Positions 1-12,421 of a stretch of 64,000 nt of DNA are shown one piece after another; position 1 is the stretch's first letter, and each line of letters starts with the position of its first letter. The DNA is from Deltaproteobacteria bacterium. Lineage in GTDB: Bacteria > Myxococcota_A > Polyangia > Nannocystales > Nannocystaceae. The notes below the pieces were generated by a model. It saw only the letters and a list, made by a program, of their open reading frames with translations. It was not told the origin of the DNA and ran no database searches. The translations under genes and the position numbers were made by a program. The stretch covers positions 1,488,001 to 1,552,000 of the forward strand of contig JADJEE010000001.1 of NCBI GenBank assembly GCA_016709225.1. The letters are read 5' to 3'.

Positions 1-2
1 GC

Positions 3-1370
3 CCCAACGAAGAAGGCGCGATGTGTTCCCCCGCCGCGCAGCCGGTCCCGACGGCGCCGGATTGCCAGCCGCGCTGGCGGCTGGCGCTGGTCGAGAAGGT
101 CAACCGCTTCAACGCATGGGTCCGCATCGGCGAGTTCGAGGCGATCCTTCCGCTGCGCGGGATGAACTGGGCCAGCCGCTACGACCGCAACACCGGCACC
201 AACGACAAGCACATCGACGACGTCCGCGACGCGCTCGAGCCGGGTGACGTGGTGTGGGTCCGCCGCGCGCCGGTGTCCCGGCGACCGCAATCGGGCAACG
301 AGGACATCGAGCTGCCCGAGGTCGAGCTGGGCCAGACCCCGCGGGTCGAGGCCGCGATCTACAGCTTCGATCACCAGACCGGCTACACCTTCGCGATGCA
401 GGGCGGGCACGACTACGACCGCTCGCAGTTCAACCGCACCACCCAGGGCTGCCGTCAGCCCGGCAGCGTGTTCAAGGCCATCTACTACGCGCTCGCGCTC
501 GACACCCGCGACTTCACCATGGGCACCGTGCTCGAGGACCGTGCCTACCAGCCCGAGCCCGGTGAGGAGTGGAACCCGCAGAACCTCCACGGCTCGCTGT
601 CGGGCGAGGTGCTGCTGCGCAACGCGTTCATCCACTCGCTCAACCTGCCGTCGATCCGCCTGTTCAACCGGCTCGGGGCCGACCGCGTGGTCGCGTGGGC
701 GCGCAACCTCGGCTTCACGACCGAGCTCATCGCCGACAAGGCGCTGTCGCTGGGCGCGTCGTGTGTGCGCACCGACGAGCTGTCGCGGGCGTTCGGGACC
801 TTCGTCCGCGAGGGGCGCTGGGTCGACCCGATCTACGTGCGACGCGTGACCGACAAGAACGGCCGCGTGGTGATCGACGATCGCCACCCCTACGACGGTG
901 CGATCGACGTGGCTGGTCGCATCGACGCCATGGCCGAGCTCGCGCTGACACCCCCGGACCAGCGCGTCGACGTGCAGACCGCGTTCCTCATCACCAAGAT
1001 GATGCGCGACGTGGTCACCAACGGCATCGGACGCGCGGCCAGCCGCGCCGGCGTGCCGGCGGGCGGGAAGAGCGGGACGGCGTCGAAGAACAGCTACACC
1101 ACCGATACGTGGTTCGTCGGCTTCACCTCCCGCTTCGTGACCGCAGCGTGGATGGGCGACGACACCTACGAGCGCTCGCTCGGTGACGAGGACGCCAGCT
1201 ACACCACCGCCACGCCGATGTGGACCGACTTCATGCGCCGAGCGATCGCCGGCATCCCGCACCGCATGGTGCCGGTGCGGCGGCCCGAGGGCGTGCGGCC
1301 ACGGATGGTCGAGTGGGAGGGCGGCGAGGCCATGCGCACCGCGATGCTCTACTTCGCGTCCGGGACCTGA
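3..1370 (+). CDS. Penicillin-binding protein 1A-type transpeptidase, C-terminal part (5' truncated by window edge)
   Basis: The frame is open from the first bases of the window, so the gene starts upstream; the ATG at 21 is internal. The visible part begins with an OB-like segment typical of PBP1A (LALVEKVNRFNAWVRIG...), then the transpeptidase domain. The three penicillin-binding motifs are present: SxxK in QPGSVFK (about 460-478), SxN as SLN (about 636), and the KTG-type motif as KSGTAS (about 1069-1086). The upstream glycosyltransferase domain and membrane anchor would lie outside the window. The role is cross-linking of peptidoglycan in the periplasm. The gene converges on the kinase gene ending at 1386. 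Confidence 0.9.
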   Translation, partial: PNEEGAMCSPAAQPVPTAPDCQPRWRLALVEKVNRFNAWVRIGEFEAILPLRGMNWASRYDRNTGTNDKHIDDVRDALEPGDVVWVRRAPVSRRPQSGNEDIELPEVELGQTPRVEAAIYSFDHQTGYTFAMQGGHDYDRSQFNRTTQGCRQPGSVFKAIYYALALDTRDFTMGTVLEDRAYQPEPGEEWNPQNLHGSLSGEVLLRNAFIHSLNLPSIRLFNRLGADRVVAWARNLGFTTELIADKALSLGASCVRTDELSRAFGTFVREGRWVDPIYVRRVTDKNGRVVIDDRHPYDGAIDVAGRIDAMAELALTPPDQRVDVQTAFLITKMMRDVVTNGIGRAASRAGVPAGGKSGTASKNSYTTDTWFVGFTSRFVTAAWMGDDTYERSLGDEDASYTTATPMWTDFMRRAIAGIPHRMVPVRRPEGVRPRMVEWEGGEAMRTAMLYFASGT

Positions 1371-1385
1371 TCGGTTCGCGCGCGA

Positions 1386-4376
<2,991 letters not shown>

Positions 4377-4434
4377 CGCGTGCGGTCAGCCCCGGCGACG
4401 ATCATCGCCCGGGCGACCGGGTGGGCGCAAAGCG

Positions 4435-5517
4435 CTACTTGCTGGGGCACTCGGCGATGTTGCCAGACTTGTCGTAGCAGACGTCGCTACCGCCCAGGAC
4501 GTCGCCGACGACGTCGGTGACCTTGTCGTCGGCGCCGACGTTGGGCAGACGCTCACCGATGCGCTTCTCGGCCTTGCCGTCGACCAGGCTGAGCGCAATC
4601 ACGCCGTGCACCGCGGTCATGTCGAACGAGCGCACATGCTCGTCGTTCATCGCCGTCCACTCGTTGTAGCGCACGATCGGCGCGGCGGTCTTGGGGTCCT
4701 GCTTGACCTTGGCGACCGGGCTGATGCCGAACCACTTCTTGAACTTCTCGTCGACGACCTGCTCGTAGGTCTTTCCGGGGAAGCTATCGGTCGGATAGGC
4801 GTACATGATCTTCCACAGCTCGCCATCCTTGAAGAAGAAGAACTTGCGCAGGCCGCCGTCGTTCTTGAACCAGATCATCTCCTCGTTCGCGTCGTCCTCG
4901 TACTCGAACTGGATCAGCGAGACGCCCCAGCGATGGTTCGAGTTCTTCACGAACTTGACGTGGTTCTGCTTGGCTTCTTTGATCTGATCGCGGCGCCAGC
5001 GGAGGTTCTGGTCCTGCGAGATGGCGTCCTTGGCCTTGGCCTGGCGGTCCTCGTATTCCTTCTCGATCTCGGCGGTGACGTACTTGAAGACGTCGTCGGG
5101 CGACTGGCCCCACTTGAACTGGCCCTGCCCCATCATGGTGTAGACGCCGTAGGACGCCGAGACCTCGGGCTTGGGATCGACCTCCTTGCAGGTCTTCTTC
5201 TTGCCCTTGCCGGTGCACTTCTGCACGGGTGAGGCCTTGGGCGGCAGGTTCGGGCCCTTCTTCTTGGCCTTGGCGAGCTTCTCGGCCTCGGCGATCTCGG
5301 CGTCGAGCTCGGCGGGGTCGTCGCCGTCGTCCTCGGAGGCGCTCAGGTCGGCGTCGTCGTCGCTGTTGGTGATGCTCTCGATCGACTCGGTGCGCTTGGT
5401 CGGGCCCAGCAAGTTGCTGCCGACCTCGTCGGGGTTTTCGGTGCCCTCCCCCTTCTTCTCACAGGCTACGGGCGCGAGCAGGATCGCGAGGGAGCAAAGG
5501 ATCGACGAAACACGCAT
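4435..5517 (-). CDS. Hypothetical lipoprotein, Lys/Glu-rich
   Basis: About 360 residues. The ATG at 5517 is preferred over an in-frame GTG at 5526, because GGAGG lies 8 nt before the ATG and the GTG overlaps that Shine-Dalgarno. The N-terminus is a lipoprotein signal, MRVSSILCSLAILLAPVAC, with lipidation at Cys. An acidic Asp/Glu/Ser-rich linker follows, then a Lys-rich stretch with a Cys pair (KCTGKGKKKTC). The C-terminal two thirds look globular, with many aromatic and charged residues. I do not recognise a domain. It is probably outer-membrane or periplasmic, and may be co-transcribed with the upstream HzsA-related gene. Confidence 0.75.
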   Translation of the reverse strand: MRVSSILCSLAILLAPVACEKKGEGTENPDEVGSNLLGPTKRTESIESITNSDDDADLSASEDDGDDPAELDAEIAEAEKLAKAKKKGPNLPPKASPVQKCTGKGKKKTCKEVDPKPEVSASYGVYTMMGQGQFKWGQSPDDVFKYVTAEIEKEYEDRQAKAKDAISQDQNLRWRRDQIKEAKQNHVKFVKNSNHRWGVSLIQFEYEDDANEEMIWFKNDGGLRKFFFFKDGELWKIMYAYPTDSFPGKTYEQVVDEKFKKWFGISPVAKVKQDPKTAAPIVRYNEWTAMNDEHVRSFDMTAVHGVIALSLVDGKAEKRIGERLPNVGADDKVTDVVGDVLGGSDVCYDKSGNIAECPSK

Positions 5518-5629
5518 GGGTGCCACCTCCGGCGCGGCAGCCTAGCACGGCCGTGTGGCCCTCGACCAGACACCGCCGCCGGCTCGGCCCACCTGCGCAG
5601 GCGCGCGGGGATCGTCCCCGCGCCGGGGA

Positions 5630-8587
5630 TCAGAAGGGCGATGGCAACGCGCCCGGCTGCGGGCGCGACTCCGAGACACTCGCGCCCGTGAGCGCGTCGG
5701 GGTTCACGACCACGTCGAGCTCGGGCCCCTCGATCGAGCCGTGGCAGCCACCGCAGACGCCGTCGAAGAACGTGCGGCTGATGCCGAGGCTGGTCTGCTC
5801 GCCGGGGCCGAACTGGTGCTCCTCGGTCATGGTGAGCAGCGGCGTGCTGCCCTGGCGCAGCTCGAGCACGAGCGGCTGCCCGGCGGGCACGCGCACGAAC
5901 GCGGAGCCGTCATCGGCGAGCGCGTGGGTGCCCAGCAGCTGCCACGCCTGGTGGGTCGAGCCATCGTCGACGTCGCCGCCCGGTGGCGGCGCAGCGGCGT
6001 AGACCGCGAGCGTGTCACCGGCCGCGAGCCGTTCGAGATCGCGACCACCGCGGTGGTTGTCGGTCAGCAGCGTGGCCAGCATCGGCAGATCGGGGAAGTG
6101 CGCCCACGCCTCGTCGGGACCGGCGGCGTCGCCGACGTTCACGCCGCCGAACACCAGCTGGGGCAGGTTCACGAACACGTTGCGCAGCGATCGTCGCATC
6201 ACCAGCACGCCGTCGACCTGGAAGCCCGGGCCCCCGGCGATCGGCGTGCGCACGCCCGTGACCGGATCGAGCACGACCAGGTCGTAGTCGACGGCCGCCG
6301 CCGCGTTGGTGAGATCGAGCGTGCCGGCGGCGTAGCTGACGAGCACCGAGCCGTCGGGCGCGGGATACGGCGAGCGGTAGGCCCCGGTCGCGCTGCCCTT
6401 GCCAGCGTTCGCCGCCGCGGGATCGAGGAAGCTCAGCGACGGCGCGTAGGCGTCCTCGCCCAGCCGCGCCATCTCGAACGGGCCCAGGCTGCGATTGAAG
6501 GCGACCAGCGCACCGCCGGAGAACCGCGCGGCTGGATCCGAGACGATCATCAGGAAGTCGCGATCGAACGACTCGCGCACGAAGGTCGCCTGGCCGTAGC
6601 CGATGCTGTCGCGTTGGGCGAGTAGCGGGTGATAGTCGGTGAGGTCCCAATTGATGCGGCGTCCCGACAGCTGATAGAAGCTCTCGGTCGCCTTCTCGGT
6701 GGTCATCGTGATCTGGCCGTTCTGCATCACGGCGGGCATCAGCTCCGAGCCGTTCAAGAACGTCATCTGGCCCAGGTCCTCGCCGTCCGGGGTCATGCGC
6801 CAGAGGTTGGTGGCGGGCAGCCGGTAACGCGGCGAGAGGTTGGCGTGGCCCGAGCGCCCGGCACGGGTCGACGCGTAGACGATGGCGCCCTGCGGCGCGT
6901 GCACGGCATCGACCGGCACCCACACGGGATCGAGGTTGTGCTGCGCGACCCCGTCGACGCTGCCCTGCCCGTCGGTCGTGAGCTGCGCGCAGCCGCTGCC
7001 GTCGAGCCCCGCGACGTAGATGTCGAGACCGTCGCCTTCGCCGTCACGCAGCGCGAACGCCAGCTGGGTCGCGTCGTAGGAGACCTCGGGCCCGCGGATG
7101 TCGAGGTCGGCCCCGACCCCGCAGCCCGAGAGGTCGATGGCGCTCGGCGTGCCAGCGCCCACGATGGTGCCGCCCGGCCCGAGCGTGACGTCCACGCGCA
7201 TGAGCTGGGCGCCGCCGCGGAAGGTCGCGAAGTCGATCACGCGATCGGGATCCGCGGGCCGATCGACGTAGACCACCGGCACGGTGTCGCCCTCGGCGAG
7301 CGCCGACACGCGATCGGCCGCCAGCGCCGCCGCTCGTTCGCGGCGGATCCACTCGACCACGGTGCAGTACGACGTCGGCTGCTCGTCCTGTCCGGCCGGG
7401 CACACCTCCGGGTTGCCGAGGTCGTCGGCGCCCATCTGGTCCAGCAGCACGATGCCCGCACGGTGCTGGATGCCGCCGCGAGCGCCCGCGACGTTCTTCT
7501 TCAGCAGGCGCGACTCGTTGGGATCGGCGGCGTCGAGGCTGACGAACTCCCGCAGCGTGGCGTCGTAGTTGCGGCGCAGCGCCAGCGGGCTGAAGAAGCC
7601 GCGCGAACCGGCGCGCAGCCGGTAGTCGTTGAAGCCCTGCGGGCTGTGGCACTGCGGCATCGCGCAGCCGCGGCGCAGCAGCGCCGGCATCACATGCCCC
7701 GCGAAGTAGTCGAACTCCGCCGTCGCGTCCGAGAGCACCAGCGGCCCCGCCAGCTCGCTCCACTTGCGCAGGCGGGCGAACTCGGCATCGGAGGCGCTGT
7801 TCCAGATGTCGCCCCCCGAGTGATCGACACCGCCGGCGTTGGGCGCCAGCGGGCGCAGCAGCAGCTCGCTGCGATCGGTCTCGGTCGACACGAACGACTG
7901 CGCGACGATGAAGTTGTGCTGCTGCTGCTCGGGGGTCTGACCGCAGGTGAGGTAGAGGTCGCTCTGGGTGGAGCCGTGGCAGCTGCCGTAGCTGCAGCGC
8001 GCGCCGAGGATCGGCTGCACGTCCTTCACAAATGCATCGAACGCGGGCCCGGTCGCGCTGCCGAGGAACGGCATCACCTCGGGGCGCAGGGCCGTCGAGC
8101 ACGGGCCCGAGCCCTGCTGCGCCACGCGCTCGGGCGGCACGCCATCCAAGGTCGCGCCGTCGCGCAGCCACTGCTGCAGATCGATGAACGCCTCGGACGA
8201 GGCCGAGAGGATGCCGCCGCCGGCGTGCACGATCTCGCTGTCGTAGGGCGCACCGGCGTACTGCAGCGTGAGCTCGTTGGGCTTCACGGCCTTCATCAAC
8301 AGCACCGGCTCGGGGTAGCTGCCGTAGCTGGCGAGCAGCTCCGGCCGTCGGTGCACCGCCTCGAAAGTGCTCAGGTCGAGGTTGCCGAGCGCCTGCCCCG
8401 GCGACTCGTCGGACTCGACGTGGCACAGACCGTCGGCGGTCCCGCGCACGCAGTTCTCCTCGAGGATCGGCGCGATCCGTTGGCTGTAGTAGGTGCGCTG
8501 CTCGAGCGCGGGGTCCTGGCAGGCCGCAAGCACGATCACGGCGTAGCCGAGCACGTGCAGGCCGAGGGCGTGAGGTCGACGGTCCAT
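5630..8587 (-). CDS. HzsA-related multiheme-type lipoprotein with beta-propeller-like segment
   Basis: About 985 residues. ATG at 8587 has AAGGTG just upstream; a GTG at 8593 is also possible. The lipoprotein signal ends VIVLAAC. Heme-c-like motifs are scattered: an N-terminal Cys...LCH, two CX4CH (CSYGSCH, CAMPQCH) and a C-terminal CGGCH (CX2CH). Between them lies a segment with repeated Asp-Gly strand motifs such as DGSGCAQL and SPYPAPDGSVLVSY, like the propeller/middle domain of proteins named HzsA-related after hydrazine synthase alpha. True hydrazine synthesis is not implied. The likely role is envelope electron transfer or ligand oxidation. It lies downstream of a HEAT protein and a second HzsA-related gene on the same strand. 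Confidence 0.78.
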   Translation of the reverse strand: MDRRPHALGLHVLGYAVIVLAACQDPALEQRTYYSQRIAPILEENCVRGTADGLCHVESDESPGQALGNLDLSTFEAVHRRPELLASYGSYPEPVLLMKAVKPNELTLQYAGAPYDSEIVHAGGGILSASSEAFIDLQQWLRDGATLDGVPPERVAQQGSGPCSTALRPEVMPFLGSATGPAFDAFVKDVQPILGARCSYGSCHGSTQSDLYLTCGQTPEQQQHNFIVAQSFVSTETDRSELLLRPLAPNAGGVDHSGGDIWNSASDAEFARLRKWSELAGPLVLSDATAEFDYFAGHVMPALLRRGCAMPQCHSPQGFNDYRLRAGSRGFFSPLALRRNYDATLREFVSLDAADPNESRLLKKNVAGARGGIQHRAGIVLLDQMGADDLGNPEVCPAGQDEQPTSYCTVVEWIRRERAAALAADRVSALAEGDTVPVVYVDRPADPDRVIDFATFRGGAQLMRVDVTLGPGGTIVGAGTPSAIDLSGCGVGADLDIRGPEVSYDATQLAFALRDGEGDGLDIYVAGLDGSGCAQLTTDGQGSVDGVAQHNLDPVWVPVDAVHAPQGAIVYASTRAGRSGHANLSPRYRLPATNLWRMTPDGEDLGQMTFLNGSELMPAVMQNGQITMTTEKATESFYQLSGRRINWDLTDYHPLLAQRDSIGYGQATFVRESFDRDFLMIVSDPAARFSGGALVAFNRSLGPFEMARLGEDAYAPSLSFLDPAAANAGKGSATGAYRSPYPAPDGSVLVSYAAGTLDLTNAAAAVDYDLVVLDPVTGVRTPIAGGPGFQVDGVLVMRRSLRNVFVNLPQLVFGGVNVGDAAGPDEAWAHFPDLPMLATLLTDNHRGGRDLERLAAGDTLAVYAAAPPPGGDVDDGSTHQAWQLLGTHALADDGSAFVRVPAGQPLVLELRQGSTPLLTMTEEHQFGPGEQTSLGISRTFFDGVCGGCHGSIEGPELDVVVNPDALTGASVSESRPQPGALPSPF

Positions 8588-8656
8588 GCTCACCTTGGAT
8601 CAGTGTCGAACGGGGCGGCGCGTTCCCACAAGCACCAACCGCGCGCGACGGGCGAG

Positions 8657-8688
8657 GATCGCGGGTGCGATGCTTCGCACCCGCGATC
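8657..8688. terminator. Strong perfect hairpin between HEAT gene and HzsA-related gene
   Basis: A perfect 14-bp stem (GATCGCGGGTGCGA with its exact complement) closes a 4-nt loop TGCT. It begins 8 bp after the HEAT-protein stop codon. There is no T-run, so it is more likely an RNA-stabilising or attenuating hairpin, or a factor-dependent terminator, than a classic intrinsic terminator. Confidence 0.6.
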
Positions 8689-8696
8689 GATCGGCG

Positions 8697-9548
8697 TCAG
8701 CGCAGAGACTGCAGCGCCGCACGGGCTGCGCCGCGCACGAGCATGCTGGCGTCGTCGGCCTCGACCGCCTTCAGCACTTCGCGCGCGCTGCCGTCGCCGA
8801 TCTTGCCCAACGCCCACGCGGCGTCGCGGCGCACCGTCGCCGCGAGCGTGGTGTCGCGCACGACGTCGGTGAGCGCACCGACGGCCGAGCGCTCGCGCAG
8901 CGCCCCGACCGTGAGCACGGCCTCCCGCACGACGCCCTCCTCGGTGTCGACCAGCAGGTCGACCACCGCGACCGCATCGACGTTGCCGCGGATGTTCCGC
9001 AGGCCCCGCGCGGCGGCCTCGCGCACCGCGGCCGACTCCGACGTGATCGCGGCCTCGAGCACGTCCTTGCCGCGGTAGTCACCGATGTCGCCGACCGCGA
9101 TCGCGGCCGCGACCCGGGCCTCGTCGCCGAGCGCGTCGTCGTGGATGGCCAGCTCGAGCGGCATCAGTGCGTCGGGATGGGCGAACCGCCCCAACACCTG
9201 CGCAGCGTTGCGGGCCGCGATCGCGTCGCCGCCGGCGAGGCGCTCGAACATCTGATCGCGGATCTGATCGCGAATCCCTCGCTTGGCCAGCCACCACGCG
9301 GCGACGTCGCGCACGGCGGCGTCGTCGTGATCGATGAGCGGCGTGACGAGGTCGACGCAGGGGCCGCACGGCAGCTTCTCGGCCCGCTCGACCTCGGCGA
9401 GGATGCTGTCGCGATTGCCGGTCGCGATCGCGTTGCGCAGCGAGGCGTAGCTGGCGCCCTTGCCCGCGCTGGCCACCTGCGGCAGCGCCAGCGCGGTCAC
9501 GAGGGCGAGGGCCTTGCACACTCCCAGGATTTGCTTGCGTGTCTGCAT
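8697..9548 (-). CDS. Secreted HEAT-repeat protein
   Basis: 283 residues from ATG at 9548, with an AGGAGG-type Shine-Dalgarno 8-13 nt upstream. A signal peptide (MQTRKQILGVCKALALVTAL...ASA) is followed by HEAT/PBS-type helical repeats; recognisable units include DDAAVRDVAAWWLAKRG, AARNAAQVLGRF, AAVREAAARGLRNIRG and TVRRDAAWALGKIGDG. Such solenoids usually serve as protein-binding scaffolds. The start lies 14 bp after the stop of the upstream HzsA-related gene, so they are almost certainly co-transcribed. It may assemble or stabilise the neighbouring cytochrome-like lipoproteins (inference). Confidence 0.85.
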   Translation of the reverse strand: MQTRKQILGVCKALALVTALALPQVASAGKGASYASLRNAIATGNRDSILAEVERAEKLPCGPCVDLVTPLIDHDDAAVRDVAAWWLAKRGIRDQIRDQMFERLAGGDAIAARNAAQVLGRFAHPDALMPLELAIHDDALGDEARVAAAIAVGDIGDYRGKDVLEAAITSESAAVREAAARGLRNIRGNVDAVAVVDLLVDTEEGVVREAVLTVGALRERSAVGALTDVVRDTTLAATVRRDAAWALGKIGDGSAREVLKAVEADDASMLVRGAARAALQSLR

Positions 9549-9562
9549 GGCGAATCTCCTCC

Positions 9563-11980
9563 TCAGTTCCCGTACGAGTCCTGGCCCGGCGCGTTCTCGA
9601 GGCTGTAGTACTGACCACCGAGGTCGGCGACCACGACGAGCAGGTACTTCTCCTGCGTCGTCAGCGGGCGATGCACCGCGGCGTCGAAGCCGGGCGTGTC
9701 GGCATTGGGGTGCGAGCTGGCGTAGGGCTGGCCGTTGGCCTTCATCTCGCCCGCGAATGCGACCACCGCCGGGTCGTGCACCGGGTAGACCTGCTCGGGC
9801 TGCACGTACTTGATGAGCACGGAGTCGCGGGCCGACTGCGGCACCATGTACGCCTGGTACGGATGCGCCGGGTCGGCGCTCGCGATCTCCACGTCGGGCT
9901 CGTTCGACATGCCCGCCATCAACAGCATCGAGATGTGACTGCGGGTGTAGGCGCCCATCATGCGGCCGTACTCCCAGTCGATCACGTCGCCGCGCAGGTC
10001 GAAGCACCAGGTCACCGGCGTCGCCGCGGGCTCACCGGGCGGCATGTCGGGCGTGATGGTCGCGCACGGGTTGGCGGCACTCTGCGCGCCGTCGTGGCAG
10101 CCGGAGGTGGCACAGCCGGCATCGTCGATGACCTTCTGCACCGCGAGGTCCCACGGGATGCCGCGCACGCGCGGCGCGTCGGCGAACTGCGGATCGTCCG
10201 GGGTCACCAGCTTGCCGATCATCGCGGCATAGTCGGCCGACGCCGCATCGGGCAGGCGTCGCTCCTCGTAGGCCAGCGCGAGGTTGGCCGCGCCCATGCC
10301 CATGGCCTGGGTCACGCCGGGATCGCCCAGCTGCGAGCCACCGCGCTCCTCGTGGCAGCCGCCGCAGAAGCGCTGCTCGCCGGCGGCCGCCGAGAACCAC
10401 CGGTCCTCGTTGAGCATCGACATGCCGAAGCCGTCGAGCGTCTGGAGGTGCATCGGCCGCTCCTCCGGCACGTAGGCCGCGAACGAGTAGTCGCCGTCGT
10501 GCACCACCGGCGCCTCGCCGAGCAAGATGGCGCCGTCGGACTCGGTCAGCCCGAAGTCCATCGGGATGCCCTCCTCCGCCGAGAAGCCCTCGATCACGCG
10601 CACGCGGTACATGCCGCCGGTCGGTGCGCCGCCGAGGCTGCTCTCGCGCACGTCGAGCGCACCGATGAGCGCGGTGCCGTCGGGGGTGTCCGCAGTCGCA
10701 CCGGCCGGCGAGGTCGGCACCGGGCGCGCCTTGCCGATCGCCAGCGGCAGCACGTCCCACATGTCCTCGTCGTTGTAGATGGGCAGGCGCGTGTTGGTCT
10801 TCGGATCGAGCACGTAGATGCCGAAGTCCGGCGGCCCTGCACCCTCGCCGTAGTCGACACCCTCTTCGTTGGTGCCGCCGGCGGCGACGTCGGTCTGCAC
10901 CGGGCCGTTGGCCCACGAGGTCAGCACGTGGCGCAGGTTGCCGGCGTCGTCGGTGACCGGAAAGGCGTCGTAGTAGCGGCCGATCTTGTCGAACGACGGG
11001 CTGCGATCGCGGGGCACGTCGGGCGTGAGCACCTCGGCGGTCGAGCTGACCTCGTTCTTGCCGTGGTCGATGAGGATGACCGCGCCGGCCTGGAAGGTCC
11101 GGTCACGCGAGGTCGCGATCGCGAGGAACTGCGAGCCGTTGACCTGACGCGCCTTGAGGTAGCTGTTGGCGACGCCCGAGCCCTCCTTGCCGAAGAACTC
11201 GGCACCCCCGGTCATGTCGGGGTTCATCACCATCAGGTTGCCCTCGTTGACGTTGGTGAGGTGGTCCCAGTTGGTGTGGAGGATCTGACCGCGGCCGTCG
11301 GCGGTGGTGATGAGCGTGGGCGACACGCGGTGCGACAGGTTGCGCGGGCCGAACTCGAGATCGCCGCCGCGCTTGTCGATCGTCGCCGCCTGGGCCGTGA
11401 CGCCGCGCTCGTACTCGTCGCGGAACTGCTTCACGCCCGCGGCCGAGGTCTCGTTGGTCGTGAAGAAGATGCGATCACCGGGCAGGTACACCGGATAGAC
11501 CGAGTCGTACGGGCCGGTGTGGATCAACGCGGGCCCCTTCTTGCCGGCCTCCTCCGGGTTGGTGCCGTCGATCTTGATGCGATAGAGGTTGTAGTTCGCG
11601 TCGGTCTCGAGCCGGGCGGAGAACACGATCTCCTGACCGTCGAACGACACGTCCATCGACATGATGTCGGCGTTGCCCCACTCGCCGGTCCCGAACGGCG
11701 TGATGGGCTCGGCCTTGCCGCCGCCCGACACCGTCCGCATGCGCATGATGTTCGCGCTCAGCGGGTTGCCGTCGGCGTCCTGTACCGAGAAGGAGTTGTA
11801 CTGGAACACGTCACCGACCCCGCCGCGCTTGGGTCGCGAGATGAACGCGATGTCTGCGATGCCGCCATCGGCGAGCACACGCAGTCCTTCGTCGTCTTTG
11901 GTGGGCGCGTCGCCGCAGCCCGGGAGCAGCGGCGCCAACAGTGCGGCAGTCATCGTGGCTAGCAGTCGGGTGCGTCGCAT
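9563..11980 (-). CDS. HzsA-related multiheme-type lipoprotein
   Basis: 805 residues from ATG at 11980, with a GAGGAG Shine-Dalgarno about 8 nt upstream. The signal peptide is MRRTRLLATMTAALLAPLLPGC, with the lipobox at PGC. A propeller-like N-terminal half carries motifs such as DIAFISRP, DVSFDGQEIVFSA and GDRIFFTTN. The C-terminal half has a CX2CH motif (CGGCHEERG) and a CX4CH motif (CATSGCHDG), then a conserved-looking Trp/Arg/His segment around WEYGRMMGAYTRSHIS. It resembles the other HzsA-related gene at 5630-8587 and heads the same minus-strand unit. An extracytoplasmic redox or heme protein is the best guess. Confidence 0.8.
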   Translation of the reverse strand: MRRTRLLATMTAALLAPLLPGCGDAPTKDDEGLRVLADGGIADIAFISRPKRGGVGDVFQYNSFSVQDADGNPLSANIMRMRTVSGGGKAEPITPFGTGEWGNADIMSMDVSFDGQEIVFSARLETDANYNLYRIKIDGTNPEEAGKKGPALIHTGPYDSVYPVYLPGDRIFFTTNETSAAGVKQFRDEYERGVTAQAATIDKRGGDLEFGPRNLSHRVSPTLITTADGRGQILHTNWDHLTNVNEGNLMVMNPDMTGGAEFFGKEGSGVANSYLKARQVNGSQFLAIATSRDRTFQAGAVILIDHGKNEVSSTAEVLTPDVPRDRSPSFDKIGRYYDAFPVTDDAGNLRHVLTSWANGPVQTDVAAGGTNEEGVDYGEGAGPPDFGIYVLDPKTNTRLPIYNDEDMWDVLPLAIGKARPVPTSPAGATADTPDGTALIGALDVRESSLGGAPTGGMYRVRVIEGFSAEEGIPMDFGLTESDGAILLGEAPVVHDGDYSFAAYVPEERPMHLQTLDGFGMSMLNEDRWFSAAAGEQRFCGGCHEERGGSQLGDPGVTQAMGMGAANLALAYEERRLPDAASADYAAMIGKLVTPDDPQFADAPRVRGIPWDLAVQKVIDDAGCATSGCHDGAQSAANPCATITPDMPPGEPAATPVTWCFDLRGDVIDWEYGRMMGAYTRSHISMLLMAGMSNEPDVEIASADPAHPYQAYMVPQSARDSVLIKYVQPEQVYPVHDPAVVAFAGEMKANGQPYASSHPNADTPGFDAAVHRPLTTQEKYLLVVVADLGGQYYSLENAPGQDSYGN

Positions 11981-12421
11981 CGCGTCCACTCCTCGTTCGA
12001 TGGGTATGATGAGCAGGTTCCGTGCTCGCGAAAAACGCCTGGGATTTCGATGACCGCCGGTGCGATCACGGGGCCGGCGTCCCCGCTTCGTGAAAAACGC
12101 GTGGGGCCGCGGCCCCCAAGCGACGCCCAGGGAGCGCCTCGAGGTGCATGCTACCGCGCAATCCCGCGCTGTGACACGCGAGATCCGGTCGCGCCGCGGT
12201 GGTTCGAGGTGACGATCGTCGAGCGATCGATGTAGGCGATCGCGAGTGGATCGCCCACGATGGGGCCGACATCGCCGGCGATCGAGGTCCCCGGCCGTCG
12301 ACGACGTCTGGCATTCGGGGGGCCCGACGCCTCGAACCAACGCGCGGGCGACCGGGCCCGACGACCCGTGCGCCGACCCGCGGCCGCGCGCCCCCCTCGA
12401 GCAAGGACGGCCGAGGAGGCA
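11981..12421. other. Gene-free interval between mutS and the HzsA-related operon
   Basis: About 440 bp without a convincing gene. The 11981 side should hold the promoter of the HzsA-related operon, but I could not pick a clear -10/-35. Two copies of a GAAAAACGC box occur (about 12029 and 12092). The second is joined to a GC palindrome and is listed as a possible mutS terminator. The remainder (12117-12421) shows only GC-rich sequence. Confidence 0.6.
12091..12116 (-). terminator. Possible intrinsic terminator downstream of mutS
   Basis: Read on the minus strand, a palindrome GGGGCCGCGGCCCC (12103-12116) is followed within a few bases by CGTTTTTCACG. That is the order expected for a Rho-independent terminator. 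It lies about 300 bp after the mutS stop. A related CGTTTTCACG follows the hairpin at 15139-15165. Confidence 0.45.

Noticed and set aside
5630..11980. Hydrazine synthase (anammox) function for the HzsA-related genes
   Set aside because: No beta/gamma subunits or other anammox genes are present; only the domain type is shared.
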